A DNA stretch of 64,000 bases from the NCBI GenBank assembly GCA_949283695.1, contig CASDTX010000052.1, positions 1 through 64,000 on the forward strand, read 5' to 3'. The translations under genes and the position numbers were made by a program. The stretch is from an uncultured Eubacteriales bacterium (GTDB taxonomy: Bacteria > Bacillota > Clostridia > Lachnospirales > Lachnospiraceae). Shown here one piece after another: positions 27,508 through 35,767 of the stretch; position 1 is the stretch's first letter, and every line of letters starts with the position of its first letter. The notes below the pieces were generated by a model. The model did not search any database, was not told the DNA's origin, and saw only the letters and a program-made list of their open reading frames with translations.

Positions 27508-28968
27508 TTATACACGGCTGCCCAGGAAATAGAAGCCTCTGCACTCATCCAGACGGACTTCCGAGAACTTCCCGATCAGAGAAGCATCTCCCGGGAAATG
27601 AACAAGCAGGTTGTTGCTCAGCCGTCCGGTGACCAGACTGCTGTCGTGATCATTCAGCGATTCTACAAGGACAGTCTGTACCGTGCCCTGATGCCCGGCA
27701 CAGACCTCTGCCGAGATATCCTGGACTTCTTTTAACAGTCTGCCGAAGCGGTCCTTCACCGTCTCCTCCGGCACCTGGTCTTCCATGACAGCTGCCGGAG
27801 TACCGGTGCGCTTGGAATAAATAAATGTAAAGGCACTGTCATAACGGACGGTCCTTACTACATCCAGCGTCTCCTGAAAGTCTTCTTCCGTCTCCCCGGG
27901 GAAGCCTACGATAATATCTGTGGTCAGAGAAATATCCGGCATAGCATTCTTGATACGCCTAACCAGATCGAGATAGCCCTCTTTCGTATAACGGCGGTTC
28001 ATCTTCTCCAGAATCCTTGTGCTTCCCGACTGCACCGGCAGATGCAGGTGGCGGCAGATCTTCTTTGACTCTGCCATAACCCGGATCAACTCGTCGGAGA
28101 GATCCTTGGGATGAGAGGTCATGAACCGGATGCGTTCCAGTCCGTCAATCTTCTCAATCTCCTGCAGAAGCTGGGCAAAGGTCATCGGATGCTCCAGCGT
28201 CTTCCCGTAAGAATTCACATTCTGTCCCAAGAGCATAACTTCCACTACGCCGTCAGCCGTCAGCCGTTCAATCTCACGGATAATTGCCTTCGGATCCCGG
28301 CTTCGTTCTCTCCCGCGTACATAAGGGACGATGCAATAGCTGCAGAAATTATTGCAGCCGAACATAATATTGACGCCGGATTTGAAGGGATATTTTCTCT
28401 CCACAGGCAGGTCTTCTACGATCTTATCCGTGTCCTTCCAGATATCGATCACCGTGCGCCCGGATTCCATTCTTGTAACGAGAAGCTCCGCAAATTTATA
28501 GATATTGTGCGTGCCAAAGATCAGATCGACAAAAGGATAACTCTTCTTTAACTTCTCGACCACTTCCGGCTCCTGCATCATACAGCCGCACAGGGCGATC
28601 ATCATATGAGGATTTCGCTTCTTCATGCGGCCGAGTTGTCCCAGGCGGCCGTATACGCGCTGATTCGCATTCTCCCGCACGGTACAGGTATTATAGATCA
28701 CGAAGTCTGCTTTCTCTTCTTCCGGCTCCTCACGATATCCGACCCGTTCCAGGATTCCCGCCAGTTTCTCAGAATCTCTGGCGTTCATCTGACATCCGAA
28801 TGTTGTCACGCAGAAGGTAAGCGGCCGTCCCGCTTCTTCCGTGAGCTTCGCCAGATTCTCAGCGGCTCTCTCCATAAAATAATACTGTCTTTCCGGCTCA
28901 GAAGCCGGGACAGGATCTGAAATATCATTTGTTCGATCGTACACGAATTTATTATCTGAGTTCATCAT
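27508..28968 (-). CDS. miaB: tRNA-2-methylthio-N6-dimethylallyladenosine synthase
   Basis: 486 residues. This radical-SAM methylthiotransferase modifies A37 of tRNAs. The N-terminal cluster domain has Cys in TFGCQMN, YNTCTVRENA and ALCGCMMQ; the radical-SAM cluster is CNNFCSYC; a C-terminal TRAM domain closes the protein. The N-terminus carries about 45 extra residues before the first domain, common in Clostridia. ATG 28968 has only a weak ribosome site. The usual mutS/mutL partners are not next to it. Confidence 0.95.
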   Translation of the reverse strand: MMNSDNKFVYDRTNDISDPVPASEPERQYYFMERAAENLAKLTEEAGRPLTFCVTTFGCQMNARDSEKLAGILERVGYREEPEEEKADFVIYNTCTVRENANQRVYGRLGQLGRMKKRNPHMMIALCGCMMQEPEVVEKLKKSYPFVDLIFGTHNIYKFAELLVTRMESGRTVIDIWKDTDKIVEDLPVERKYPFKSGVNIMFGCNNFCSYCIVPYVRGRERSRDPKAIIREIERLTADGVVEVMLLGQNVNSYGKTLEHPMTFAQLLQEIEKIDGLERIRFMTSHPKDLSDELIRVMAESKKICRHLHLPVQSGSTRILEKMNRRYTKEGYLDLVRRIKNAMPDISLTTDIIVGFPGETEEDFQETLDVVRTVRYDSAFTFIYSKRTGTPAAVMEDQVPEETVKDRFGRLLKEVQDISAEVCAGHQGTVQTVLVESLNDHDSSLVTGRLSNNLLVHFPGDASLIGKFSEVRLDECRGFYFLGSRV

Positions 28969-28998
28969 TCCATGCTCACTTTCTGTATTTCGTATGAA

Positions 28999-29181
28999 TC
29001 ATATGAACTGATTTCTTCCTGCATCGTATGTATAATCAATCATGCCCAGCTTCTGTGTCAGTTCGCAGGCATCGATCTGCATGTCATCGCAGAGAGCTTC
29101 CAAAGAAGGATAGAAATCCCGCAGTTTGGTATTAATGACCCCAAGAAGTATTACCGGGTCTCCCGGAAGTCCTGAAAGCAT
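28999..29181 (-). CDS. DUF4250 domain-containing small protein
   Basis: 60 residues starting MLSGLPGDPVILLGVINT, followed by KLRDFYPSLEALCDDM and ending YTYDAGRNQFI; this matches my memory of the DUF4250 family, whose function is unknown. ATG 29181 has AAAGGAG 9 nt upstream and lies inside the last codons of the cyclo-ligase gene (overlap 31 nt), so the two are translationally linked. No membrane segment; the start of the protein (NTKLRD) looks like a helix-turn-helix-type core, which is only an impression. Confidence 0.8.
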   Translation of the reverse strand: MLSGLPGDPVILLGVINTKLRDFYPSLEALCDDMQIDACELTQKLGMIDYTYDAGRNQFI

Positions 29182-29774
29182 TTGATCAGCTCCTTTTCTG
29201 TAATTATGATGTCCGGGCGGATATCGTGGGGATCCGCCGGAATGTGGTCTGTACATTGGGCCGCGAAAGCCAGTGCGGCTCTTAGGCACTGCGGGCAGTC
29301 CGCGAGGTAGGTATCGTAATATCCCCCGCCGTAGCCGAGCCGGTTCCCTTCCCGGTCGAAAGCGGCTCCCGGCATAATGACCAGGCATGTCTCATCCGGT
29401 TTCGGTGCCTGCGTACACCATGGCCCGGGTTCTGGGATCGACCAGGTCCCGGGGCGCAGGTCCTCCATGCTGCGCAGATAGAAGAACTCCATCTTCCGCT
29501 TCCCCATGACCCGGGGGACTGCAGTCGGTTTGCCCTGTCTCAGAGACTCTGTCAGGATCTCCCCAGTTCCGGCTTCTTCCCGGAAAGCGGCGTAGCAGTA
29601 GATCCTTCCGGCAGTTTGATAGAGCTCTGTCTCAAACAGGCGCTGCGCGATCTGTCTCTCTGCCTGTCTGCGTGCTTCTTCTGGGATATTCTTGCGGATT
29701 TGGAGAAACTGTCTGCGCAGCCGGTCTTTTGTCACTGATTTAATTTCCAATGTTCTTCCCGTATTTTTCACCAA
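29151..29774 (-). CDS. 5-formyltetrahydrofolate cyclo-ligase
   Basis: Up to 207 residues. It converts 5-formyl-THF to 5,10-methenyl-THF with ATP, linking to the folate genes at the left of the window. The family motif LGYGGGYYDTYL and the IMPGAAFDREGNR stretch are present; N-terminal KDRLRRQFLQIRK is the substrate-side helix. The start is uncertain: TTG 29774 and GTG 29771 overlap the DUF896 gene by about 30 nt; TTG 29750 or GTG 29735 are also possible. No ATG exists near the N-terminus. Confidence 0.9.
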   Translation of the reverse strand: MVKNTGRTLEIKSVTKDRLRRQFLQIRKNIPEEARRQAERQIAQRLFETELYQTAGRIYCYAAFREEAGTGEILTESLRQGKPTAVPRVMGKRKMEFFYLRSMEDLRPGTWSIPEPGPWCTQAPKPDETCLVIMPGAAFDREGNRLGYGGGYYDTYLADCPQCLRAALAFAAQCTDHIPADPHDIRPDIIITEKELIKCFQDFRETR

Positions 29775-29961
29775 GATTTACCACGGTTCCATCTTGCTGT
29801 TCGATGTCGATCTGATTCAGCTGGCTCTTAAGATTCGCCCGCACAGCTCCCAGATACTCTGCACGGAGGATCTTCTGCTCTTTCTTCTCTGCTTCGGTAA
29901 GCCCTTCCGCTTTTGATTTTCTGTATAATTCATTGATTCGTTTTATCTTCTGCGCGTCCAT
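29740..29961 (-). CDS. DUF896 family protein (YnzC-like)
   Basis: 73 residues, MDAQKIKRINELYRKSKAEG then LTEAEKKEQKILRAEYL: the classic DUF896 two-helix hairpin, ending in a flexible tail. In Bacillus the YnzC family is small, cytosolic and of unclear function. ATG 29961 has AAAGGA 7 nt upstream. Next gene on the strand is the cyclo-ligase. Confidence 0.9.
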   Translation of the reverse strand: MDAQKIKRINELYRKSKAEGLTEAEKKEQKILRAEYLGAVRANLKSQLNQIDIEQQDGTVVNLGEKYGKNIGN

Positions 29962-30063
29962 TGCGATTCCTTTCTTCATTCCTTTTTCGGGCTATTATAC
30001 ACTATTTCCTCTGCTTCGTCCAGAACTCTGAGCGCCTGTTCATGAGCAGTTACAGTTCACAGG

Positions 30064-30104
30064 AGCGCAGCCGCAATGAGCACGTGAGTGCGTCTTTGCG
30101 CTGC
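30064..30104 (+). repeat. Dispersed structured repeat, copy B (diverged)
   Basis: AGCGCAGCCGCAATGAGCAC, then GTGAGTGCGTCTTTGCGCTGC: shares GCAGCCGCA, GAGCAC and GTGCG-CTTTGCG with the other copies, but the 3' GAATGGCGC is lost. It forms a stem AGCGCA/TGCGCT. Located between the BofC-like and DUF896 genes. Confidence 0.55.
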
Positions 30105-30111
30105 ACCGGCG

Positions 30112-30492
30112 CTAGCTCGAATAATTCTCCAGGAAAGCATAGAGGTCATCTGCTGTCTGAATATATTTCCCTTCTGCCACTTCCTGCTGGAGCTCTTCCG
30201 GCAGGTCTGTCAGAGGGATCTCCGTCAGCTCATAGATGGTTTTCTGATCCTTCAGATACACCACTACAAATCCCTGCAGTTCGCACAGATAGAAGCCTTC
30301 TTCCTCTGCGTCTTCTTTCACTGCCTCCCCTTCTGCGGCGATGCTCTCCGATCCCGCGAACTCTCCGGAAAGTTCCTCCTGCGCCATCTGCCGGTCAATG
30401 GCCCGGTGATAGGTATACTGATAGCCGGCGGTCAGCAGGATGCCCGCGGCCAGAAAGAATGCAAAAAAGCCGATAATGTATCTGGGTTTCAT
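30112..30492 (-). CDS. BofC C-terminal-domain-like membrane protein
   Basis: 126 residues. One N-terminal membrane helix (YIIGFFAFFLAAGILLTAGY), an acidic linker, then a small domain FYLCELQGFVVVYLKDQKT leading into EIPLTDLPEELQQEVAEGKY. The latter resembles the BofC C-terminal domain found in many clostridial proteins; BofC controls SpoIVB in Bacillus. Whether this protein touches SpoIVB is inference, but it lies in a block rich in sporulation genes. ATG 30492 with AAGGAG 8 nt upstream is chosen over GTG 30501. Confidence 0.7.
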   Translation of the reverse strand: MKPRYIIGFFAFFLAAGILLTAGYQYTYHRAIDRQMAQEELSGEFAGSESIAAEGEAVKEDAEEEGFYLCELQGFVVVYLKDQKTIYELTEIPLTDLPEELQQEVAEGKYIQTADDLYAFLENYSS

Positions 30493-30556
30493 AGTCTCCA
30501 CTCCTTTTTCCTACATTATTGGCTTTTTTCGATCTTTTATTCAGGTTGAAACAGGT

Positions 30557-32254
30557 TTACTCTTCTTCCTCCTGATTTTGCGGCATGAGATGCAGTTTCC
30601 GGCAGTATCTGAGAAGCCGGACGCCCATCGGAAGCGCCAGGATATCATCCTCGGAAAGCGCGCCGATCTTAAGCACCACCACAACATAGACGGGGATGGC
30701 TGCCAGAATTGCTGCGCACACAGGGAACCAGCGCCCGCCGATGACGGCATTCAGTCCAAGATAAACCAAAAGTGCAACAACGCCCATGACAGCTGAGGCG
30801 ATCAGAGGCTTTACAAAGGTATCCCCTATATTCAGTTTGAATCCGCAGACTTTATGTACTTTCCGCTGATCAAGCCAGCACATGCACATCGAGAAAACGA
30901 TATTTCCCGCAGCCAGCGCGTACACATTCATCTTGAATACGGTCATCATAATCACGAAAGCCACCAGATGGATCCCCAGAGCAATCGCTGCGTTCTTGGC
31001 CGGACTTGAGATATAATTCAGTCCGTGCAGGATGGAATTGAGGATGGAAGCCCAGGCATAGAGCACCACCACTACGGATCCAAGCATCAGCAGATATGCA
31101 GGCGTCTTGCTCGCGTCGTTATAAAGCAGTACCATGAGAGGCGACGCCAGAACAAGGAAGCCGACCCCGCAAGGGATTGTGATTACCATGGTCAGGCGGA
31201 GTGTCTGGTCAATCTTATCGTGAACCAGTTTCTTTGATCCGTTTGCAACCGCTGCTGTCAGACTCGGAACCACAGAAGCACAGAGCGCGGTCGGGATCGA
31301 GAGAGGCACATTTACCAGGGTGTCGTATTTTCCGGAATAGATTCCCTGCAGAGCCATGTATTCTTCTTCTACGTAGCCCTGCGCTTCCATAATGTGATTG
31401 AAAATCGTCAGATCCAGGATCTGATTGATATTATAGATCGCTGTGCTGAACAGGATCGGAACAGCCGTAAATACAAGCACTTTCAGGATATGGCTGTAGC
31501 TTTCCTGCTTCCTGGAACGGTCGGTTCTGTACTGCCGGCGCATCGTTCCCTTATACGCCCAGAGCACAAAGAACAGGAAAAACAGCGCAATCAGGGCTCC
31601 CAGAACCGTCCCCAGTGTAGCGCCGGCAGCGCCGTAAGCCGGGCCCAGCAGTTCTTCGCCGGCCTTCTCACCTGCACTGGTCCCCAGATCTACAAAGATA
31701 CTTGCGCCCACAATACTGATCACCGCGCGGATCAGCTGTTCAATGATCTGGGAAACCGCGGTCGGCATCATGCTGCCCAGCCCCTGGAAATATCCCCGGA
31801 TCACTGCCATGATGGCCACGATAAAGAGACCGGGGGCAAGCATCTTCAGCGCATAGACGCTCAACGGAGACTTCATAGCATAAACGGAAATCGCATCCGC
31901 TCCGAAGAAGATCGCAGCCGTTACAGCCAGTCCCACGACAACAGCGAAGACCATGGAACAGGCAAATACACGCAGGGCATTACGCTTCTGTCCGACTGCC
32001 ATCTTGGCTGAAACCAGCTTCGATACAGCCGTCGGAAGGCTTAAGGATGACACCATCAGTGCCATGGCGTAGATCTGGTATGCATATCCATAGAATCCGT
32101 TTCCCGCGTCTCCCAGTATATTGGCCAGAGGGATCCTGTATACGACTCCAATGACTTTCGTCAAGACTGTTGCAGCCGCAAGGATCGCGCCCTGGGCGAT
32201 AAAATCATCATTCTGGGCAGGCGCCGTCTGTCTCTTCCGTATCTCTTCTGCCAT
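30557..32254 (-). CDS. SpoVB/MurJ-family lipid flippase-like polysaccharide transporter
   Basis: 565 residues with 14 predicted membrane helices of the MOP superfamily. The N-terminal AAATVLTKVIGVVYRIPLAN is characteristic of the SpoVB group, which is thought to flip lipid-linked peptidoglycan or polysaccharide precursors during sporulation or growth. Start: ATG 32254 with GGAGG 9 nt upstream; a TTG five codons earlier overlaps that site. It follows ybeY closely. Exact substrate cannot be told from sequence. Confidence 0.88.
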   Translation of the reverse strand: MAEEIRKRQTAPAQNDDFIAQGAILAAATVLTKVIGVVYRIPLANILGDAGNGFYGYAYQIYAMALMVSSLSLPTAVSKLVSAKMAVGQKRNALRVFACSMVFAVVVGLAVTAAIFFGADAISVYAMKSPLSVYALKMLAPGLFIVAIMAVIRGYFQGLGSMMPTAVSQIIEQLIRAVISIVGASIFVDLGTSAGEKAGEELLGPAYGAAGATLGTVLGALIALFFLFFVLWAYKGTMRRQYRTDRSRKQESYSHILKVLVFTAVPILFSTAIYNINQILDLTIFNHIMEAQGYVEEEYMALQGIYSGKYDTLVNVPLSIPTALCASVVPSLTAAVANGSKKLVHDKIDQTLRLTMVITIPCGVGFLVLASPLMVLLYNDASKTPAYLLMLGSVVVVLYAWASILNSILHGLNYISSPAKNAAIALGIHLVAFVIMMTVFKMNVYALAAGNIVFSMCMCWLDQRKVHKVCGFKLNIGDTFVKPLIASAVMGVVALLVYLGLNAVIGGRWFPVCAAILAAIPVYVVVVLKIGALSEDDILALPMGVRLLRYCRKLHLMPQNQEEEE

Positions 32255-32272
32255 AAATATTTCCTCCAAAAT

Positions 32273-32788
32273 TCATTCCGTTCCATCTGCTGTCTGGCGC
32301 AGAATCCCGGTTCTGTCCATAATCACACGCTGCCGTTCCTCCATCACAGTTCTCTCGTCATCCTCCATATGATCATACCCCATAAGATGGAGCATGCTGT
32401 GCGCAATGAGAAACGCGTATTCTCTCCGCGGAGAATGGCCGTATTCTTCTGCCTGCGAGAGAACCCGGTCCTTCGAGAGCACAATGTCACCCAGAATCAG
32501 TTCCCCTGTTTCCGGATTGAAAGCATCTCCCGTCTCCTCCAGCCCGGAGAAATCAGCAGGCCTCTCATAGGCTGTCATCGGGAATGACAGCACGTCCGTC
32601 GCCCGGTCGATCTGCCGGTATTCCAGGTTCATTTTATGGATCTCCTCATCAGACGTAAGCAGAAGATTGACCTCTGCCTCATATGGACAGTTCTCACACT
32701 CCAGAGCTGCCTCGATGACAAGTTCTGCCACTTCTTTTACATCAAAGGGAAGTTCTGTGGTTCCCTCTTCTTCTATAAACAGACTCAT
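32273..32788 (-). CDS. ybeY: rRNA maturation endoribonuclease YbeY
   Basis: 171 residues, metal-dependent endoribonuclease for 16S rRNA 3' maturation and ribosome quality control. The zinc-binding motif HSMLHLMGYDH is complete, with the preceding TDVLSFPM and GDIVLS blocks. Overlaps the phoH stop by four nt (ATGA). The phoH-ybeY pairing is very widely conserved. Confidence 0.95.
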   Translation of the reverse strand: MSLFIEEEGTTELPFDVKEVAELVIEAALECENCPYEAEVNLLLTSDEEIHKMNLEYRQIDRATDVLSFPMTAYERPADFSGLEETGDAFNPETGELILGDIVLSKDRVLSQAEEYGHSPRREYAFLIAHSMLHLMGYDHMEDDERTVMEERQRVIMDRTGILRQTADGTE

Positions 32789-33792
32789 GGATTTCTCCTT
32801 CTGGCGCCCTTGGTCCGTCCGGCGCTCTTCTTCTCAGATTTCTTCTCGTACTCTTCATAGGCTTTGACGATCCGCTGGACCAGAGGATGCCGGACCACAT
32901 CTTTGCTGGTCAGGGTGCAGATACTGATGCCTTCCAGTTCTTTGACGACTTTCACAGCTACATCCAGTCCGGAGACTGCACCTGCGGGCAGGTCTTTCTG
33001 CGTGGAGTCTCCGGTAATGACGACCTTGGAACCGAAGCCGATCCTGGTCAGGAACATCTTCATCTGAGCCGGCGTCGTATTCTGCGCTTCATCGAGGATG
33101 ATAAATGCATTGTCGAGCGTACGGCCTCTCATATAGGCAAGCGGAGCCACTTCGATCAGTCCTTTCTCAGAATTCTTAAGAAAGCTCTCCGCACCCATGA
33201 TCTGATAGAGTGCGTCATAAAGGGGCCTCAGATAGGGATCGATCTTACTCTGCAGGTCTCCCGGCAGAAATCCCAGCTTCTCTCCCGCTTCAATCGCGGG
33301 CCGGGTCAGAATGATCCGTCCGACTTCCCCGCGTTTAAACGCCGTGATCGCCATTGCCATGGCGAGATAGGTCTTTCCTGTTCCGGCAGGGCCGAGACCG
33401 AAAGTGATCATATCCTTCCGGATCGCATCTACATACTTTTTCTGCCCCAGGGTCTTAGGCTTGATCGGTTTCCCCTGCAGTGTATGACAGATCAGTTCCT
33501 TATCAATCTCCACGATTCCTTCTTCCTGATCCTCAAACACAAGAGAAATCGCGTAATCCACGTTCTGCTCTGTGATGGTATTTCCACGCCTGGAGAGCTC
33601 CAGAAGCTGGGTCAGTACCCGGAGCGCCTTCTGCGCCGCCGCGTTCTCACCTACGATCTTCGTGTTCCCGTCCCTGGCGATCAGCGTAATACGGAAGGTT
33701 CTCTCCAGTTTTTTCGCATAAGCATCAAACTGGCCGAACACATTTGCCTCGTGTTCAGCCGGTATCTCAATGATCAGTTCCGACAGACTCAT
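32785..33792 (-). CDS. PhoH-like ATPase
   Basis: 335 residues. An N-terminal KH-like segment (EHEANVFGQFDAYAKKLE) is followed by a P-loop ATPase domain with GPAGTGKTYLAMA and Walker B FIILDEAQN. A basic tail (KSAGRTKGARRR) ends the protein. A role in RNA metabolism with YbeY is suggested for the family. ATG 33792 lies 26 nt inside the yqfD 3' end with AAAGG upstream. Confidence 0.93.
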   Translation of the reverse strand: MSLSELIIEIPAEHEANVFGQFDAYAKKLERTFRITLIARDGNTKIVGENAAAQKALRVLTQLLELSRRGNTITEQNVDYAISLVFEDQEEGIVEIDKELICHTLQGKPIKPKTLGQKKYVDAIRKDMITFGLGPAGTGKTYLAMAMAITAFKRGEVGRIILTRPAIEAGEKLGFLPGDLQSKIDPYLRPLYDALYQIMGAESFLKNSEKGLIEVAPLAYMRGRTLDNAFIILDEAQNTTPAQMKMFLTRIGFGSKVVITGDSTQKDLPAGAVSGLDVAVKVVKELEGISICTLTSKDVVRHPLVQRIVKAYEEYEKKSEKKSAGRTKGARRRNP

Positions 33793-35023
33793 CTGTTTCT
33801 TTCCTTTCAATGGTCAAGATTTCCGTGTCCGCCTCTTCCGTAATCCGCTCATTGAGCCAGAGCGTGCCGGAAGCGGCGGCAGATGTTTCATCCACATGTA
33901 TTTTAACATCATTTTTGCGGATTTGAATACCTTTTTCCTCCAAATCTTCACAAAACCGCTGAAAATTCAGGCTCAGCTTCTCCTGGATCTCTTCCTCCGT
34001 ATAGGCGGTTTCCTCAAACGAATAGGACCTTGCGGTTTTCTTTCCGAAGGACACCGGCAGATAAAAATTCTCCCCCAGCTTAAGCGGCGTCTCTTGTACC
34101 GAGATCTCGCTGTGCTCGTAAGAGCTGCGGATACTGCCGACGGATATCTTCCATCCCGCAAGATTGAGAAAGAGCTGAGCTTTCTTTTTCCCGTCATAGA
34201 CCTTCTTCTGCCAGCTCAGAGGCATCGTATCCGAATAGGTCAGCTGAGTATCCGCAAAAACATCCGCGTCGGACTGCTGATACTGATAGCCGATGACCTC
34301 CTGGCTGTCGTTGATCACATCAACGCGCCCTAAGACAAGAATATCCCCTTTTTTCACCTGGTCGCCCACATGCACCTGAGGAACGCCGGACCGGGTTACA
34401 ATCTCTGTGATCACCCCGTCTTTCGAGGCGATCAGATCGGTCGGCGTCTCTTCAGCGGAGACATCCGTCTCCTCTTCGCGAAAGGTATCCTCGTTTTCTT
34501 TGATCTGGATTTTGAGCCGGCTTCCGTCTATGGAGGCTGAAACCCAAACGATATCATTATATGCCTTTCGGATGTCTTTTACAATACCCGGACAGTCAAC
34601 GCTGCTTTTCGCCATTCCTGCCTTCACGCCGCCGGAGGCCAGGAATTCCGCCAGTGTCTCATCCGGCCAGCGCCGATTGCCCTCAAAATGAATGTCCCAG
34701 ATGAACAGAGAATACACCTTCAGAAGTATGATACAGAAAAGAATCCCGGCGAAGAACAGCTTTCTCTTCCTGTAGCGGGCCAGAAAAAAAGGAAATCCTG
34801 CCCGGTCACACAGCACGGCTCTTACATGACTCTTTTTCACCAGAGGCTTCAGTTTCCGAAAATCAGCTACACTCAGATACATCTCATATCCGTTCCCCAC
34901 AGGCTTCAGTCCCCAGATATAAATCTGATGGAAAGAACACAGATTGAGAAATCGTTCCGGAGAATAGCCTGTGATACGGATTTTCACATAGCCTTTCAGG
35001 TATCGGATGAATAAACGGATCAC
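33767..35023 (-). CDS. yqfD: Sporulation protein YqfD
   Basis: 418 residues. N-terminal basic region (LIRYLKGYVKIRITGYSPE-like start), one membrane helix (KLFFAGILFCIILLKVYSLF, about 87-106), a POTRA-like region (WDIHFEGNRR), then a C-terminal beta-rich domain. In Bacillus, YqfD is a mother-cell protein that secretes or organises spore-envelope factors and supports SpoIIQ maintenance. Start overlaps the yqfC stop by four nt. Operon yqfC-yqfD-phoH-ybeY. Confidence 0.93.
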   Translation of the reverse strand: MIRLFIRYLKGYVKIRITGYSPERFLNLCSFHQIYIWGLKPVGNGYEMYLSVADFRKLKPLVKKSHVRAVLCDRAGFPFFLARYRKRKLFFAGILFCIILLKVYSLFIWDIHFEGNRRWPDETLAEFLASGGVKAGMAKSSVDCPGIVKDIRKAYNDIVWVSASIDGSRLKIQIKENEDTFREEETDVSAEETPTDLIASKDGVITEIVTRSGVPQVHVGDQVKKGDILVLGRVDVINDSQEVIGYQYQQSDADVFADTQLTYSDTMPLSWQKKVYDGKKKAQLFLNLAGWKISVGSIRSSYEHSEISVQETPLKLGENFYLPVSFGKKTARSYSFEETAYTEEEIQEKLSLNFQRFCEDLEEKGIQIRKNDVKIHVDETSAAASGTLWLNERITEEADTEILTIERKETDESVGTDH

Positions 35024-35322
35024 TCTGCCTTCCTCCCGTCGATAAATTCCATGGTGTCGATCTTCCCCGTGATCTTCATCTCATCATTGGTATAATACTC
35101 CACCTGAAGGCGCTGCCCGGTCAGCCGGAGCTGCCCGCCTTTGATCCAGATCCGGACCAGATTTTCGGTATATTCTGCAATTCCCCGGTAGTTCTCGATA
35201 CAGGCTTCAAAATTCCCAAGCACCGTGATGACTGCAGCGCCCATCACCACATCCTTCGGCATACTTGCAGCCGATATAAGCTTCTCCCTTAACTGTCCAC
35301 TTTCCATATAAAAATGCCACAC
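35020..35322 (-). CDS. yqfC: Sporulation protein YqfC (YabP/YqfC family)
   Basis: About 100 residues. MPKDVVMGAAVITVLGNFEA, then YRGIAEYTENLVRIWIKGGQ and a C-terminal beta segment, the typical small YabP/YqfC fold; early mother-cell gene in Bacillus. Start uncertain: GTG 35322 has AAAAGG 5 nt upstream but lies in the 3' arm of the upstream terminator; ATG 35307 gives 95 residues with a weak ribosome site. Confidence 0.85.
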   Translation of the reverse strand: MWHFYMESGQLREKLISAASMPKDVVMGAAVITVLGNFEACIENYRGIAEYTENLVRIWIKGGQLRLTGQRLQVEYYTNDEMKITGKIDTMEFIDGRKAE

Positions 35323-35356
35323 ATACGCCTTTTATAAAAAGTATATGTGCGGCATA
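35309..35356 (-). terminator. Rho-independent terminator of the Dabb gene, overlapping yqfC start
   Basis: On the minus strand, ATGCCGCACATA and TATGTGTGGCAT form a 12-bp stem with one G-U pair, followed directly by TTTTATAT. It ends the Dabb transcript and reaches into the possible GTG start of yqfC. Confidence 0.7.
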
Positions 35357-35373
35357 TTCCGTCCTATTCATGT

Positions 35374-35682
35374 TCAGGCATTGGTTTCGTAATCCAGGCA
35401 GGCCCTCTCTGTCACAAAGGGGCGGACATAGGTGTCTGCCACGGCCACATGGGCCGGATGCGAGCCATAGACTGCAATATCTCCGGCCTTCTCCAGTGTA
35501 CTCACAAGCGCTATATCGTGAGTGCTGGATGGGATCGGCTCTTCTACAAACTCCAGAGACAGAAGTCCGGGCACCTGTCCCACAAGACCTGTCAGATGCT
35601 CCTTCATTGCTGCTTTGAGCTCCGGCTTCTGCTCCTCTGCGATTTCGGGTTTGAATTTCCACATTACAATATGATATACCAT
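35374..35682 (-). CDS. Dabb family protein (stress-responsive alpha/beta barrel domain)
   Basis: 102 residues, one dimeric alpha/beta barrel domain: MVYHIVMWKFKPEIAEEQK at the start, PGLLSLEFVEEP and GSHPAHVAVADTYVRPFV at the end. The conserved His in YHIVMWKF and the HPAH segment are present. Family members include plant and bacterial stress proteins and some enzymes; function here unknown. ATG 35682 has AGGAGG 7 nt upstream. Flanked by its own promoter and terminator. Confidence 0.9.
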   Translation of the reverse strand: MVYHIVMWKFKPEIAEEQKPELKAAMKEHLTGLVGQVPGLLSLEFVEEPIPSSTHDIALVSTLEKAGDIAVYGSHPAHVAVADTYVRPFVTERACLDYETNA

Positions 35683-35722
35683 TGCGAATCCTCCTGCTGT
35701 TCTTGTATTCATTTTGAGTTCA

Positions 35723-35751
35723 TTATAATCAGAATGGGCGGGAATCACAAG
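35723..35751 (-). promoter_or_regulatory. Sigma-A promoter of the Dabb gene
   Basis: -35 TTGTGA (35746-35751), 17-nt spacer, -10 TATAAT (35723-35728) on the minus strand, about 40 nt upstream of the start codon. Confidence 0.7.
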
Positions 35752-35767
35752 TACTTTCTGCCCGGGT

